Source: Kibdelosporangium persicum (GTDB taxonomy: Bacteria > Actinomycetota > Actinomycetes > Mycobacteriales > Pseudonocardiaceae). Taken from it: DNA of 64,000 nucleotides. Positions 18,274 through 25,797 of the stretch are shown here, piece after piece. Both the position numbers and the translations under genes were made by a program. The stretch's first letter is position 1; each line of letters opens with the position of its first letter. The notes under the pieces were generated by a model. The model saw only the letters and a program-made list of their open reading frames with translations, made no database searches and had not been told where the DNA came from. The DNA is taken from assembly GCF_013280595.1 (NCBI RefSeq), contig NZ_JAAATY010000031.1:1-64000 (forward strand), given 5' to 3'.

Positions 18274-19488
18274 TCATCGCTCGCTGTAGAACGGGCTCTT
18301 GGTGATGCCTTCGCCCTTGGCGTCGTCGTAGTGGTAGACCTCGTTGCCCTCGATGAAGACGCGGACCGCGCGGCTCATCACATCCAGAGGATCACCGGAC
18401 CAGATCACCACATCCGCGTCCAGGCCGGGCTTGAGAGCGCCGACCCGGTCGTCGAGGCTCAGGATCTCGGCGGGGTTGATCGTGATCGAGCGCAGGGCCG
18501 TGTCCGTGTCGAGGCCTTCCTTCACGCACAGGGTCGCCTGGTGCACCAGGAAGTCGATCGGCACGACCGGGTGGTCCGTGGTGATCGCGATCTTCACGCC
18601 GGCCCGTGCCAGGATGCCGGGGTTGCGCAACGAGCGGCGGTTGACCTCGACCTTGCTGCGGCTGGTGAACAGCGGGCCGATGATCACCGGGATGCCGCGC
18701 TCGGCGATCAGGTCGGCGATCAGGTGCCCTTCCGTACCGTGGTTGAGCACCAGGCGGTAGCCGAACTCGTCGGCGAGCCTGATCGCGGTGGCGATGTCGT
18801 CGGCCCGGTGGCTGTGCTGGCACCACGGGACCTCGCCGCTGAGCACCAGCGCCAGCGTCTCCAGGGTGTTGTCGCGGTCGAACGGCTTGTCCTCGCTGGC
18901 CGCCTGGTCACGCTTCTTGACGTAGTCCTGGGCCTGGGTCAGCGCGTCACGGATCACCGCTGCGACGCCGAGCCTGGTCGACGGGAGTTTCTTCTGCTCG
19001 CCGTAGACCCGCTTCGGGTTCTCCCCGAGCGCGCTCTTCACGCTGCACGGGGTGCGGATCAGCATTTCGTCGACCGTGCGGCCCCACGCCTTGATCGCGG
19101 CCGTCTGCCCGCCGATCGGGTTGCCCGAGCCGGGCTTGACGACCAGCGTGGTGACCCCACCGGCCAGCGCGTCCCGCAGGCCCTGGTCGTCGGGGTTGAT
19201 CCCGTCGATCGCCCGCAGCCTGGCGCCGTTCGGGTCGGTCATCTCGTTGTAGTCACGGCCCTCCCAGCCGAGACCTTCCTCACCGATACCGGCGTGCGCG
19301 TGCGCCTCGACAAAACCCGGCAGCACCCACGAGCCCGACGCGTCGACGATCTCGGCGTCGTCCGGCACATCGACATCGGCATCCGCACCGACCGCGACGA
19401 TCTTGCCGTTCTCGATCAGCACGATGCCGCCCTCGATGGGCTCGCTCGTTACAGGTACAACGTATCCACCCGTGATTGCGACTGTCAC
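18274..19488 (-). CDS. Amidohydrolase-superfamily protein
   Basis: A 404-residue amidohydrolase starting at GTG 19488 (VAITGGYVVPVT). The TIM-barrel metal motif is LPGFVEAHAHAG (HxH near residue 62), followed by His residues in PWCQHSHRADD and LNHGTEGH and the Asp in TTDHPVVP. The C-terminal composite beta domain closes with LKPGLDADVVIWSGDPLD. It is closest to the imidazolonepropionase/adenine deaminase-like or cyclic-imide hydrolases of unknown substrate; no catabolic neighbours help. The upstream open frame beyond the GTG is not homologous and was excluded. Confidence 0.85.
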   Translation of the reverse strand: MTVAITGGYVVPVTSEPIEGGIVLIENGKIVAVGADADVDVPDDAEIVDASGSWVLPGFVEAHAHAGIGEEGLGWEGRDYNEMTDPNGARLRAIDGINPDDQGLRDALAGGVTTLVVKPGSGNPIGGQTAAIKAWGRTVDEMLIRTPCSVKSALGENPKRVYGEQKKLPSTRLGVAAVIRDALTQAQDYVKKRDQAASEDKPFDRDNTLETLALVLSGEVPWCQHSHRADDIATAIRLADEFGYRLVLNHGTEGHLIADLIAERGIPVIIGPLFTSRSKVEVNRRSLRNPGILARAGVKIAITTDHPVVPIDFLVHQATLCVKEGLDTDTALRSITINPAEILSLDDRVGALKPGLDADVVIWSGDPLDVMSRAVRVFIEGNEVYHYDDAKGEGITKSPFYSER

Positions 19489-19996
19489 GGATGGACACCG
19501 TACTAGTCCGGACCCGGTCGGGGTGCGGAACCGGCAGCCGGAACATCTCCCAGCGGCACGTCCGGGCTGCTGCCGCGAGGTGGGACGACGGCTGTTTCGC
19601 CCCGCCGGAGCCGGATCTCGATGGTGCTTCGTCCGCCATGGCAGCGTGCGTCCGTGTTCGTCCCGTACGTCCACTTCGCCGGAAGTCCGTGACACAGGGC
19701 CAAAGGCGCACTGGCGCGGCCGCGGCCCCTGATCCACTCGGCCCGGTAGGACGCGTCAGCGCGAAGGCTCCTGTGACGTTTCTCCTTGTCGCACAAGCCA
19801 TCTTGCGCAACTGGGCCCGTCTTGTGGTGGTCGCGTCCAAGATGGACCCGCCGACGGTCCGTTCCTCCATGAGGCCTACACCGAGCGGACACACGGTGCC
19901 GGAAAGGTCGACACGGGGTGCCGGAAAGGCGGACACGGGGTGCCGGAAAGGCGGACACGGGGTGCCGGAAAGGTCGACACGAGGTGCTGGAGTGGG
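19489..19996. other. Non-coding stretch with 22-bp tandem array
   Basis: Positions 19489-19894 hold the amidohydrolase promoter region and otherwise nothing I can identify; several open frames exist on the minus strand but have atypical, Arg/Ser-rich translations. Positions 19895-19982 are a tandem repeat array. The remainder leads to the toxin stop codon. Confidence 0.5.
19895..19982. repeat. 22-bp tandem repeat array, four units
   Basis: Four head-to-tail 22-bp units at 19895, 19917, 19939 and 19961, plus a degenerate fifth beginning at 19983 (ggtgctgg). Each begins GGTGCCGGAAAGG; the two inner units read GCGGACACGG thereafter while the outer two read GTCGACACG(G/A), giving an A-B-B-A pattern. 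There are no unique spacers, so it is not CRISPR. It ends about 15 bp from the toxin stop. Confidence 0.9.
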
Positions 19997-20404
19997 TCAG
20001 AGGGTGTCGGACTGTTCCCAGTAGGCGTCTATTCGGGCTATGGCTTCCTTTCTGGTCATGGCGGCGACCGCTCGCTCGGAGAGGCCTAGGCGGGTGATGA
20101 GCAGGTGGACCAGGTCGACGGGGAGGGCGTCGGGGCGGGGTTTGGCGATACCGCGGTCGGGCTTCTCGTTGTCGTGGACGCAGGCCCAGAACGTCGGTTC
20201 GTCGACCTCCAGTTGGTCACGCAGGATGTGGTGCCACAGTTCGGGCCCGTACGACGTGTCCCTGGCCGAGAGGCGGGTGCGCAGGACGCGTCCATCGGGT
20301 AAGCCGAGCTCGTAGGTGGTACGACCCGCGGAGCGGACGCCTATCCACCCTTCGTTCGTGCAGAAGCGGTCGTGGTCGGCCGGGGTCGGCGCCTGCTCGC
20401 TCAC
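19997..20404 (-). CDS. Toxin-like partner of a Phd/HicB-type antitoxin
   Basis: A 135-residue cytoplasmic protein without signal or TM helix. Central motif GRTTYELGLPDGRVLRTRLS, then YGPELWHHILRDQLEVDEPTFWACV and a C-terminal VHLLITRLGLSERAVAAMTRKEAIARIDAYW. I recognise this architecture from actinobacterial proteins annotated as cytotoxic/translation-repressor-like and linked to Phd-type antitoxins, but no toxin catalytic motif (RelE, PIN, Fic) is evident. Start GTG overlaps the antitoxin stop by 4 bp (GTGA), so the pair is translated together, antitoxin first. The toxin role is inferred from context. Confidence 0.65.
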   Translation of the reverse strand: MSEQAPTPADHDRFCTNEGWIGVRSAGRTTYELGLPDGRVLRTRLSARDTSYGPELWHHILRDQLEVDEPTFWACVHDNEKPDRGIAKPRPDALPVDLVHLLITRLGLSERAVAAMTRKEAIARIDAYWEQSDTL

Positions 20405-20808
20405 TCAGCGACCCCAACCAGCCATTCGCGGAGCTGGGCGTCGTCGCTCAGGCCGATCAGCTGGACGAGGCCCCAGTTGTCACGGTGGTTGGGGGTTTCC
20501 AAGAGCCGCTCCTGCCAGTCTTGGGCGTACTCGCGCAACGACGTGATCATCTCGGCGATGGCCTCGTCGAAAGTCGCACCGTCGGCCGAGATCGGTAACC
20601 CGGGGATGAACACGGACCAGCCGCCGGACTCCGCGACCACGTGAGCCCGGGGCTGGTTCATGCTGACCAAGACGTGTTGCAGCCGAACGACATCGACCAC
20701 CGCGGTGCGTGCGTGGTCGCGGCGGATGGTCGCCACCCGTCCTTTTTCCGCCGCGTCCAGCAGGTCCTTGAGATGGGTGCGGGCGTCGGTGTAACTGTCG
20801 AAGTGCAT
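20401..20808 (-). CDS. Phd/YefM-type antitoxin with HicB-like C-terminal region
   Basis: A 135-residue protein: the N-terminal about 45 residues (MHFDSYTDARTHLKDLLDA then EKGRVATIRRDHARTAVVD) are Phd/YefM-like, an antitoxin DNA-binding and dimerisation fold. Residues about 58-95 (ESGGWSVFIPGLPISADGAT then FDEAIAEMITSLREYA) resemble the HicB antitoxin RNase-H-like strand-helix unit. Such a fusion is less usual than either alone. AGAGGG lies 8 nt before the ATG. Upstream, three 9-bp tandem repeats could be the operator for autorepression. Confidence 0.75.
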   Translation of the reverse strand: MHFDSYTDARTHLKDLLDAAEKGRVATIRRDHARTAVVDVVRLQHVLVSMNQPRAHVVAESGGWSVFIPGLPISADGATFDEAIAEMITSLREYAQDWQERLLETPNHRDNWGLVQLIGLSDDAQLREWLVGVAE

Positions 20809-20849
20809 GACGTTCCCTCTCGGTCGGGGTCCATTTTCGCCGACCATGG

Positions 20850-20876
20850 TCAGGTACGTCAAGTACTTCAGGTACT
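20850..20876. promoter_or_regulatory. Three 9-bp tandem repeats upstream of the toxin-antitoxin pair
   Basis: TCAGGTACG, TCAAGTACT and TCAGGTACT follow each other without gaps, about 40 bp before the antitoxin start and overlapping the stop codon of the upstream epimerase gene. Read leftwards one repeat contains TTGACG, a possible -35. Candidate antitoxin operator. Confidence 0.5.
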
Positions 20877-21761
20877 TAGCGGGGTGATTCCCCAGCGTCC
20901 CGCCCAGGACTCCCCGGGCGCCAGCGTGATCAGGTCCGTGCCCGAGTTCAGCGCGTCCGGCGGGCACGTCATCGGCTCGACGGCGATCGCCCGGCCGCGC
21001 CCGGGGTAGTCGCCGGGCGTGAACACCTGAACCCACTTGAAGTCGGGATCGGCCCACAGCTCGACGCCACCGGACGGGCCCGACACCACGTGCCGGACAA
21101 GACCATCTTCCCCGGGCAGGCAACCACCGAACGGGGTGTCCAGCTGCACGCCACGCAGCGGCCGCGGGGCAAGGAAGTCGTACTCGGTGCCCACGACGGG
21201 AACAGCAGGCCCGTTCGGGACCATCCGATCGGGGTCCAACGGCAGCACAGTCGTCGCAGCCAGCTGCAACGTGCACGAGTCTGTCGCGTCATTGCCCGCG
21301 CGGGGATACGGGTGGGTACCGACACCGAACGGCGTCGGCCGGTCGCCGATGTTATGCACTCCGTGCGTAACGGTGAGCCCGGTGTCGTCCAGCGCGTACT
21401 GGACCGTGGTGCGCAGCCGGACGGGCCAACCGGCCTGCGGCTCGATCTCGACCTCAAGGGAGACCGACGACGCCACATGCTCCAGGACCGTCCACTGTAG
21501 ACGTCGAACCAGGCCGTGGATGGCGTTGCCGCGCGCGGGCTCGGTGACGTCCAGCTGCTGAAGCTCGCCGTCGAGGTGCCATCGGCCGCCCGCTGTCCGG
21601 TTCGGCCACGGCACCAACACCACGCCGGCGCCGAACGGTGGCGTCTCGCCGTAACCGAAAGTCTCGCTGTACGGCACGCCGTCGACTTCGTAGGCCCGCA
21701 GGCCCGCGCCGGTTTCAGTGATCACGGCCCGAGCGGCGCCGTGCACGATCTCCAGACTCAT
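20868..21761 (-). CDS. Aldose 1-epimerase family protein
   Basis: A 297-residue galactose-mutarotase-like protein interconverting alpha and beta anomers of an aldose or hexose phosphate. Family elements: VPWPNRTAGGRW (near residue 50), GNAIHGLVRR with the first catalytic His, GVGTHPYPRAG with the second His, and C-terminal VQVFTPGDYPGRGRAIAVEPM containing the catalytic Glu. The ATG follows TAGGCT by 7 nt without a ribosome site, so the mRNA is probably leaderless. Its 3' end overlaps the toxin-antitoxin operator repeats. Confidence 0.9.
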   Translation of the reverse strand: MSLEIVHGAARAVITETGAGLRAYEVDGVPYSETFGYGETPPFGAGVVLVPWPNRTAGGRWHLDGELQQLDVTEPARGNAIHGLVRRLQWTVLEHVASSVSLEVEIEPQAGWPVRLRTTVQYALDDTGLTVTHGVHNIGDRPTPFGVGTHPYPRAGNDATDSCTLQLAATTVLPLDPDRMVPNGPAVPVVGTEYDFLAPRPLRGVQLDTPFGGCLPGEDGLVRHVVSGPSGGVELWADPDFKWVQVFTPGDYPGRGRAIAVEPMTCPPDALNSGTDLITLAPGESWAGRWGITPLST

Positions 21762-21843
21762 GATTTGCAGCCTAACGGCGGGTGGTACTCGGCACGCGGA
21801 GCGTTGACGCTGGAGGTCCCTGCGATTTCGGAAGGACCCTGCC

Positions 21844-22650
21844 ATGTTCAAGCGTGTTGCTGGCACGCTCTTCGCAGCCCTGTCGATCAGCGCTCTCGCG
21901 GCCGTCCCGGCCAGTGCCGTCCAGGCCGACTTCACCGGCATCGTGGCACTGAGCAACTGCTCCGGCTCGGTCGTGCGGCCGCCCGCCGCGAAGGACACCG
22001 ACCCGGCGCTGGTGATGTCCAACGGACACTGCGTGAAGTTCATGGGCGCCAACGAAGTGATCCTCAACCAGGCGTCGACGCGGACGTTCACCCTGCTGAA
22101 CGGCGCGGGCCAGAACCTCGGGACGCTGCGCGCGACCAAGCTGGCCTACGCCACGATGAAGGACACGGACGTCTCCTTCTACCAACTGAGCCAGACGTAC
22201 GCGCAGATCCAGCAGCAGTACGGTTCCCGCGCGCTGGAACTGACCACGACGCGCCCGGCCGCTGGGACGAGCATCCAGGTCGTGTCGGGCTACTGGAAGC
22301 GGATCTACAACTGCCGGATCGACGGTTTCGCCTACCAGCTCAAAGAGGACGTCTGGACGTGGCGTGACTCGGTGCGCTACGCGTCGCAGTCCTCGTGCAA
22401 CACGATCGGTGGCACGTCGGGCTCGCCGGTGATCGACACCGCTTCGGGCAAGGTCGTCGCGGTCAACAACACGGCGAACGAGAGCGGCGGCCGCTGCACG
22501 CTGAACAACCCGTGCGAGGTCAGCCAGTCCGGCCAGGTGACGGTCCGCTCCGGTTACAAGTACGGCCAGCAGATCCACAACATCCCGGCCTGCATCGGCG
22601 CGGGCAACCAGTTCACCCTCACCGCATCGGGCTGCACCCTGCCCCGATAA
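21844..22650 (+). CDS. Secreted trypsin-like serine protease
   Basis: A 268-residue exported protein: Sec signal peptide of about 26 residues (ALAAVPASA), then a chymotrypsin-fold domain with catalytic His in MSNGHCVKF, Asp in MKDTDVSFYQL and Ser in GGTSGSPVID. Cys residues at SNCSGS/NGHC and at YNCRID/SSCNTIGG, and later ones, are placed for disulfides. GAAGGA precedes the ATG. It is close to actinobacterial extracellular S1 proteases of unknown target. It ends at a hairpin with a T-rich tail (22658-22710). Confidence 0.9.
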   Translation: MFKRVAGTLFAALSISALAAVPASAVQADFTGIVALSNCSGSVVRPPAAKDTDPALVMSNGHCVKFMGANEVILNQASTRTFTLLNGAGQNLGTLRATKLAYATMKDTDVSFYQLSQTYAQIQQQYGSRALELTTTRPAAGTSIQVVSGYWKRIYNCRIDGFAYQLKEDVWTWRDSVRYASQSSCNTIGGTSGSPVIDTASGKVVAVNNTANESGGRCTLNNPCEVSQSGQVTVRSGYKYGQQIHNIPACIGAGNQFTLTASGCTLPR

Positions 22651-22657
22651 CGCACCC

Positions 22658-22710
22658 GGCTCCCCTGAACGGCAGAACGACAAAACCCGCCATTCAGGGG
22701 AGCCCTTGTT
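22658..22710 (+). terminator. Terminator of the protease gene
   Basis: 12-bp stem GGCTCCCCTGAA / TTCAGGGGAGCC enclosing 23 nt, followed by cttgtttt. The right arm also belongs to the 59-bp repeated cassette. Confidence 0.7.
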
Positions 22711-22736
22711 TTCACGGTAGCGCGTGGGTCTGACAG
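22678..22736 (-). repeat. 59-bp cassette copy A with damage-type promoter
   Basis: About 52 of 59 positions match the copy at 27180-27238. Read leftwards it contains CTGTCAGAC-N8-TACCGT (22736-22714), a PafBC-type promoter motif, followed by GGGCTCCCCTGAATGGCGGG. Here the downstream sequence can fold on the protease terminator arm, so a leftward transcript would start with a hairpin. Confidence 0.75.
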
Positions 22737-22919
22737 TTTCCGCCGCTCACCGGGCTGACCTGGGGACCTGGCTGCTCCTCGGCCAGTTCCAGGTCCAGAT
22801 CCACCGCCCCAAGCGCGCTACCGCAAGCCCGCCGCTCCAACTCCGCTACCCCAACTCGACTTGTTCCAGGCCCACCGCTCCAGCTCCACCGCGGCAACCC
22901 ACGCCACTGCCGATCACAC

Positions 22920-22947
22920 GGGCGCCGCCCTAATCCGGGCGGCGCCC
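22920..22947. terminator. GC-rich hairpin before tetR
   Basis: Perfect 11-bp stem GGGCGCCGCCC / GGGCGGCGCCC with a 6-nt loop taatcc. No T tract; possible terminator or insulator upstream of the TetR promoter. Confidence 0.5.
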
Positions 22948-22967
22948 ATTCCCCGGTCGCGCGGTAG

Positions 22968-22985
22968 TAGACCAGTCTGTATAGT
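22968..22985 (+). promoter_or_regulatory. TetR operator and -10 box
   Basis: TAGACCAGTCTG carries the palindrome AGAC-CA-GTCT typical of LmrA/YxaF-type TetR operators, immediately followed by -10 TATAGT (22980-22985). The tetR ATG is 6 nt further on, implying a leaderless, autoregulated transcript. Confidence 0.65.
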
Positions 22986-22991
22986 CACCGC

Positions 22992-23537
22992 ATGCCCAAG
23001 AAGAACGACACGCGTGAGCGGGTGCTGAAGACAGCGGCGGCGCTGTTCCGGACCCAGGGGTATCACGCGACGGGCCTGAACCAGGTGCTGGCCGAGGGTG
23101 GCGCCCCGAAGGGCTCGCTGTACTTCCACTTCCCGGGCGGCAAGGAGCAACTGGCCGTCGAGTCGCTGCGACTGTCCGGCGGTGAGCTGTCCGAGCGGTT
23201 CAGGCAGACGCAGTCGCTCGACGAAGTCCTGGAGTTGCTGGGGAAACGGCTTGTCGAGTCGGACTTCCGGGAGGGATGTCCGATCGCGACAGTCGCGTTG
23301 GACGCGGCGGCCGACAGCGAACAGATCCGGCAGGCGTGCGACGGCGCCTACGCGGGCTGGGAACGTGTCATCGCGGATTCCTTGGCAGAACAAGGGATCA
23401 AGAACGCCGAAGCGCTCGCGACGACCGTTCTCGCGGCGATCGAGGGGGCACTGCTGCTCGCCAGGACGCGCAAGGACCTGGCGCCGCTGAGGCAAGTCGG
23501 GCACCACCTGAAGCTGTTGATCGAGAAGGAGCGATGA
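22992..23537 (+). CDS. TetR-family regulator (LmrA/YxaF type)
   Basis: A 181-residue TetR protein. HTH region: TGLNQVLAEGGAPKGSLYFH FPGGK (residues about 28-52); GAPKGSLYFHFPGGKE is typical of the LmrA/YxaF branch. C-terminal domain includes REGCPIATVALDAA. The matching AGACCAGTCT palindrome upstream supports autoregulation. Its stop overlaps the following MBL hydrolase start (ATGA), so it probably controls that gene. Confidence 0.88.
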   Translation: MPKKNDTRERVLKTAAALFRTQGYHATGLNQVLAEGGAPKGSLYFHFPGGKEQLAVESLRLSGGELSERFRQTQSLDEVLELLGKRLVESDFREGCPIATVALDAAADSEQIRQACDGAYAGWERVIADSLAEQGIKNAEALATTVLAAIEGALLLARTRKDLAPLRQVGHHLKLLIEKER

Positions 23538-24355
23538 TGCGCGTCCACCACCTCAACTGCGGGACCATGCACCCGTTCGGCGGCAAACTGCTCGACGGCA
23601 GGCCGGGCATCCTGCGGCGCGGCACGATGATCTGCCACTGCCTGCTGATCGAGACGAACGACGGCCTGGTTCTCGTCGACACGGGCATCGGGCTCGACGA
23701 CATCGCGAACCCGGGCGGCTCGCTGACCCGCGAGTTCCGGCTCGTGGCCAATCCTGTTCTGAAAGAAGAGGAAACGGCGGCGCGGCAGGTCGTCAGCCTC
23801 GGGTACCGGATCGAGGACGTCCGGCACATCGTTCCCACGCACCTGGATTTGGACCACGCCGGTGGTTTCCGTGACTTCCCGCATGCCAAGGTGCACATCT
23901 ACGCCGAGGAACTGCGCAACGCCACGGCGCAGGCCACCGCGAGGGACCGTTCACGATTCCGCAAGGCACAGTGGGAACACGCGGACTTCGAGAGCTACGA
24001 CGCGACCGGCGACGAGTGGTTCGGCTTCGACGCGGTCCGCAACCTCAAGGGCCTGCCGGAGGAGATCCTGCTCGTTCCGTTGCGCGGACACACTCTCGGG
24101 CACGCGGGGGTGGCGGTCGACACCGGGGAGAAGTGGTTGCTGCACTGCGGCGACGGTTACTTCTCGCACAGCGAGATGGACTGGCGCAACCCGCACTGCC
24201 CGCCGGGGCTGGCGCGGTTCCAGAAGATCGTGGAGACCGAGCGCGCGTCGCGGGTGCACAACCAGCAACGGCTCCGCGAACTCGTCCGGGACCACGGCGA
24301 CCGGGTCGAGGTCTTCAGCGCCCACGACCCGGCCGAACTCGCGCGGTACCGCTAG
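23534..24355 (+). CDS. MBL-fold metallo-hydrolase (lactonase-like)
   Basis: A 273-residue metallo-beta-lactamase-fold enzyme. Metal motif THLDLDHAGG (first His of the usual HxHxDH replaced by the pattern H-L-D-L-D-H), later His in RGHTLGHAG and Asp in HCGDGYFSHS, as in N-acyl homoserine lactonase-like proteins where HxDH is retained. A hydrolase of a small ester or lactone under control of the overlapping TetR is likely. Its TAG stop shares a CTAG with the stop of the convergent amino-acid permease gene. Confidence 0.83.
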   Translation: MMRVHHLNCGTMHPFGGKLLDGRPGILRRGTMICHCLLIETNDGLVLVDTGIGLDDIANPGGSLTREFRLVANPVLKEEETAARQVVSLGYRIEDVRHIVPTHLDLDHAGGFRDFPHAKVHIYAEELRNATAQATARDRSRFRKAQWEHADFESYDATGDEWFGFDAVRNLKGLPEEILLVPLRGHTLGHAGVAVDTGEKWLLHCGDGYFSHSEMDWRNPHCPPGLARFQKIVETERASRVHNQQRLRELVRDHGDRVEVFSAHDPAELARYR

Positions 24356-25797
24356 TCCCTGCCCTTGCCCAGGGCCTCCGGGTTCACCTCGACCTTCTGT
24401 CCCTTGGCCTTGGTGTAGAAGTAGTTGATCACCCAGAGCAGCAGGCCGACGCCGAGCAGGATGCCTGCGACGCCGTACTCCCTGTCCGGCCTGCCGGACA
24501 GGCCGGGGATGACGAGGTACGCACACAGGCACGCCGCCACGACCGCCACGACGGTCGGGGTGCGGAAGTGCTTGTGCGCGACCTTGTCCCGGCGCAGCAC
24601 CAGAACCGCGATGTTGACGATGGTGAAGACCGCGAGCAGCAGCAGTGACGTGGTCCCGCCGAGCCCGCCGATGTCCACTGTGGACACCAAGATGACCGCG
24701 AGCCCGGTGGTGAACAGGATCGACACCCACGGCGTGCGCCGGAACGGATGCACGGTCCCCAGTGCGCGCGGGATGATCCGCTCGTTGGCCATGCCGTAGA
24801 GCAGCCGGCTCGCCATCATCATGTTGATCAACGCCGAGTTGATCACGGCGAGCATGCCGATCGCGGAGAACACCACGTGCGGGAAGCCCGGCGCACCGAC
24901 GTCGAGCACCTTCAGCAGCGCCGAACTGCCCGCCGTCTTCAGCTGGTCCGAGGGCACCAGCAGCGACGACGTGATCGCGACGAGGATGTAGATGGTCGCC
25001 GCGATGACCATGCCCCACAGCAACGCCTTCGGGAAGATCCGGGCAGGCTCGCGGCATTCCTCGGCCATGTTGACCGAGTCCTCGAACCCGACCATCGCGA
25101 AGAACGCCAGCGAGGTCGCCGAACTGATCGCGACCAGCCAGGTCTGGTCCGCGGTGTTGAGCTCGGTGAGCCTGCTGCTGTCGCCGTCGCCGTTGGCGAC
25201 CGCGTACACGCCGACCGCGATGATGATCAGCAGACCGGACAGCTCGACGCACGTGAGCACCACGTTGGCCTTGACCGACTCGCTGACCCCGCGGAAGTTG
25301 ATCAGTGCGATCAGCAGCACGAACAGGATCGCGATCAGGGTGGTCCGCAGTTCGGAGGCGGTCAGGCCGAAAGTTCTGACCATGTAGGTCTCACCGAACG
25401 CGACCGCGGCCGAGGACGCCGACGTGATGCCGGAGCACATCACCGCGAACGCGACCATGAACGTGAGGAACTGGATTTTGAACGCCCGGTGCGTGTACAG
25501 CGCCGCGCCCGCCGCTTTCGGGTACTTGCCGACCAGTTCCAGGTAGCTGAACGCGGTCATGAAGGCCACCACGAACGCGATCAGGAACGGCAACCACAGC
25601 GCGCCGCCGATCTTCCCGGCGACCTGCCCGGTCAGTGCGTAGATCGTCGTACCGAGGATGTCCCCCACGACAAAGAACAGCAGAAGCTTCGGTCCGATGG
25701 CCCGCTTGAGCTCCGGTTGCCCGGTGGCCTGTTCCTTGATCCCTTCCGTCATTCCTGGGAGTGTGCCGTAACTCACTGACGATTCGGGTAACGACAT
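24352..25797 (-). CDS. APC-family amino-acid permease
   Basis: A 481-residue permease with about 12 TM helices. The first helix carries FFVVGDILGTTIYALTG, the unwound glycine motif that binds the substrate amino group in APC transporters; CREPARIFPKALLWGM is a conserved loop. ATG 25797 forms TGATG with the stop of the upstream MFS gene, which favours translational coupling; ATG 25752 (MTEGIKEQ) is an alternative closer to the usual family N-terminus. The charged C-terminus is cytoplasmic. Substrate unknown. Confidence 0.87.
   Translation of the reverse strand: MSLPESSVSYGTLPGMTEGIKEQATGQPELKRAIGPKLLLFFVVGDILGTTIYALTGQVAGKIGGALWLPFLIAFVVAFMTAFSYLELVGKYPKAAGAALYTHRAFKIQFLTFMVAFAVMCSGITSASSAAVAFGETYMVRTFGLTASELRTTLIAILFVLLIALINFRGVSESVKANVVLTCVELSGLLIIIAVGVYAVANGDGDSSRLTELNTADQTWLVAISSATSLAFFAMVGFEDSVNMAEECREPARIFPKALLWGMVIAATIYILVAITSSLLVPSDQLKTAGSSALLKVLDVGAPGFPHVVFSAIGMLAVINSALINMMMASRLLYGMANERIIPRALGTVHPFRRTPWVSILFTTGLAVILVSTVDIGGLGGTTSLLLLAVFTIVNIAVLVLRRDKVAHKHFRTPTVVAVVAACLCAYLVIPGLSGRPDREYGVAGILLGVGLLLWVINYFYTKAKGQKVEVNPEALGKGRD

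Larger units (their letters stand above)
22651..22991. other. Gap with terminator, repeated cassette and TetR promoter
   Basis: No gene is supported here. In order it holds the protease terminator, the first copy of a 59-bp cassette containing a leftward damage-type promoter motif, about 180 bp of C-rich sequence with nothing identifiable, a GC hairpin (22920-22947) and the TetR operator/promoter. Confidence 0.6.

Noticed and set aside
19503-19958. Minus-strand frame starting in the tandem array
   Set aside because: Start codons come from the repeat itself; the translation is Arg/Ser-rich and unlike any family.
19895-19982. CRISPR-like array
   Set aside because: Units are contiguous 22-mers without unique spacers, and no cas genes are present.
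22724-22933. Short plus-strand frame in the gap before tetR
   Set aside because: Pro/Ala-rich low complexity, no ribosome site, ends in the hairpin.
23534-24355. Quorum-quenching lactonase assignment
   Set aside because: The MBL motif is only lactonase-like; the substrate cannot be fixed, so a general call was kept.
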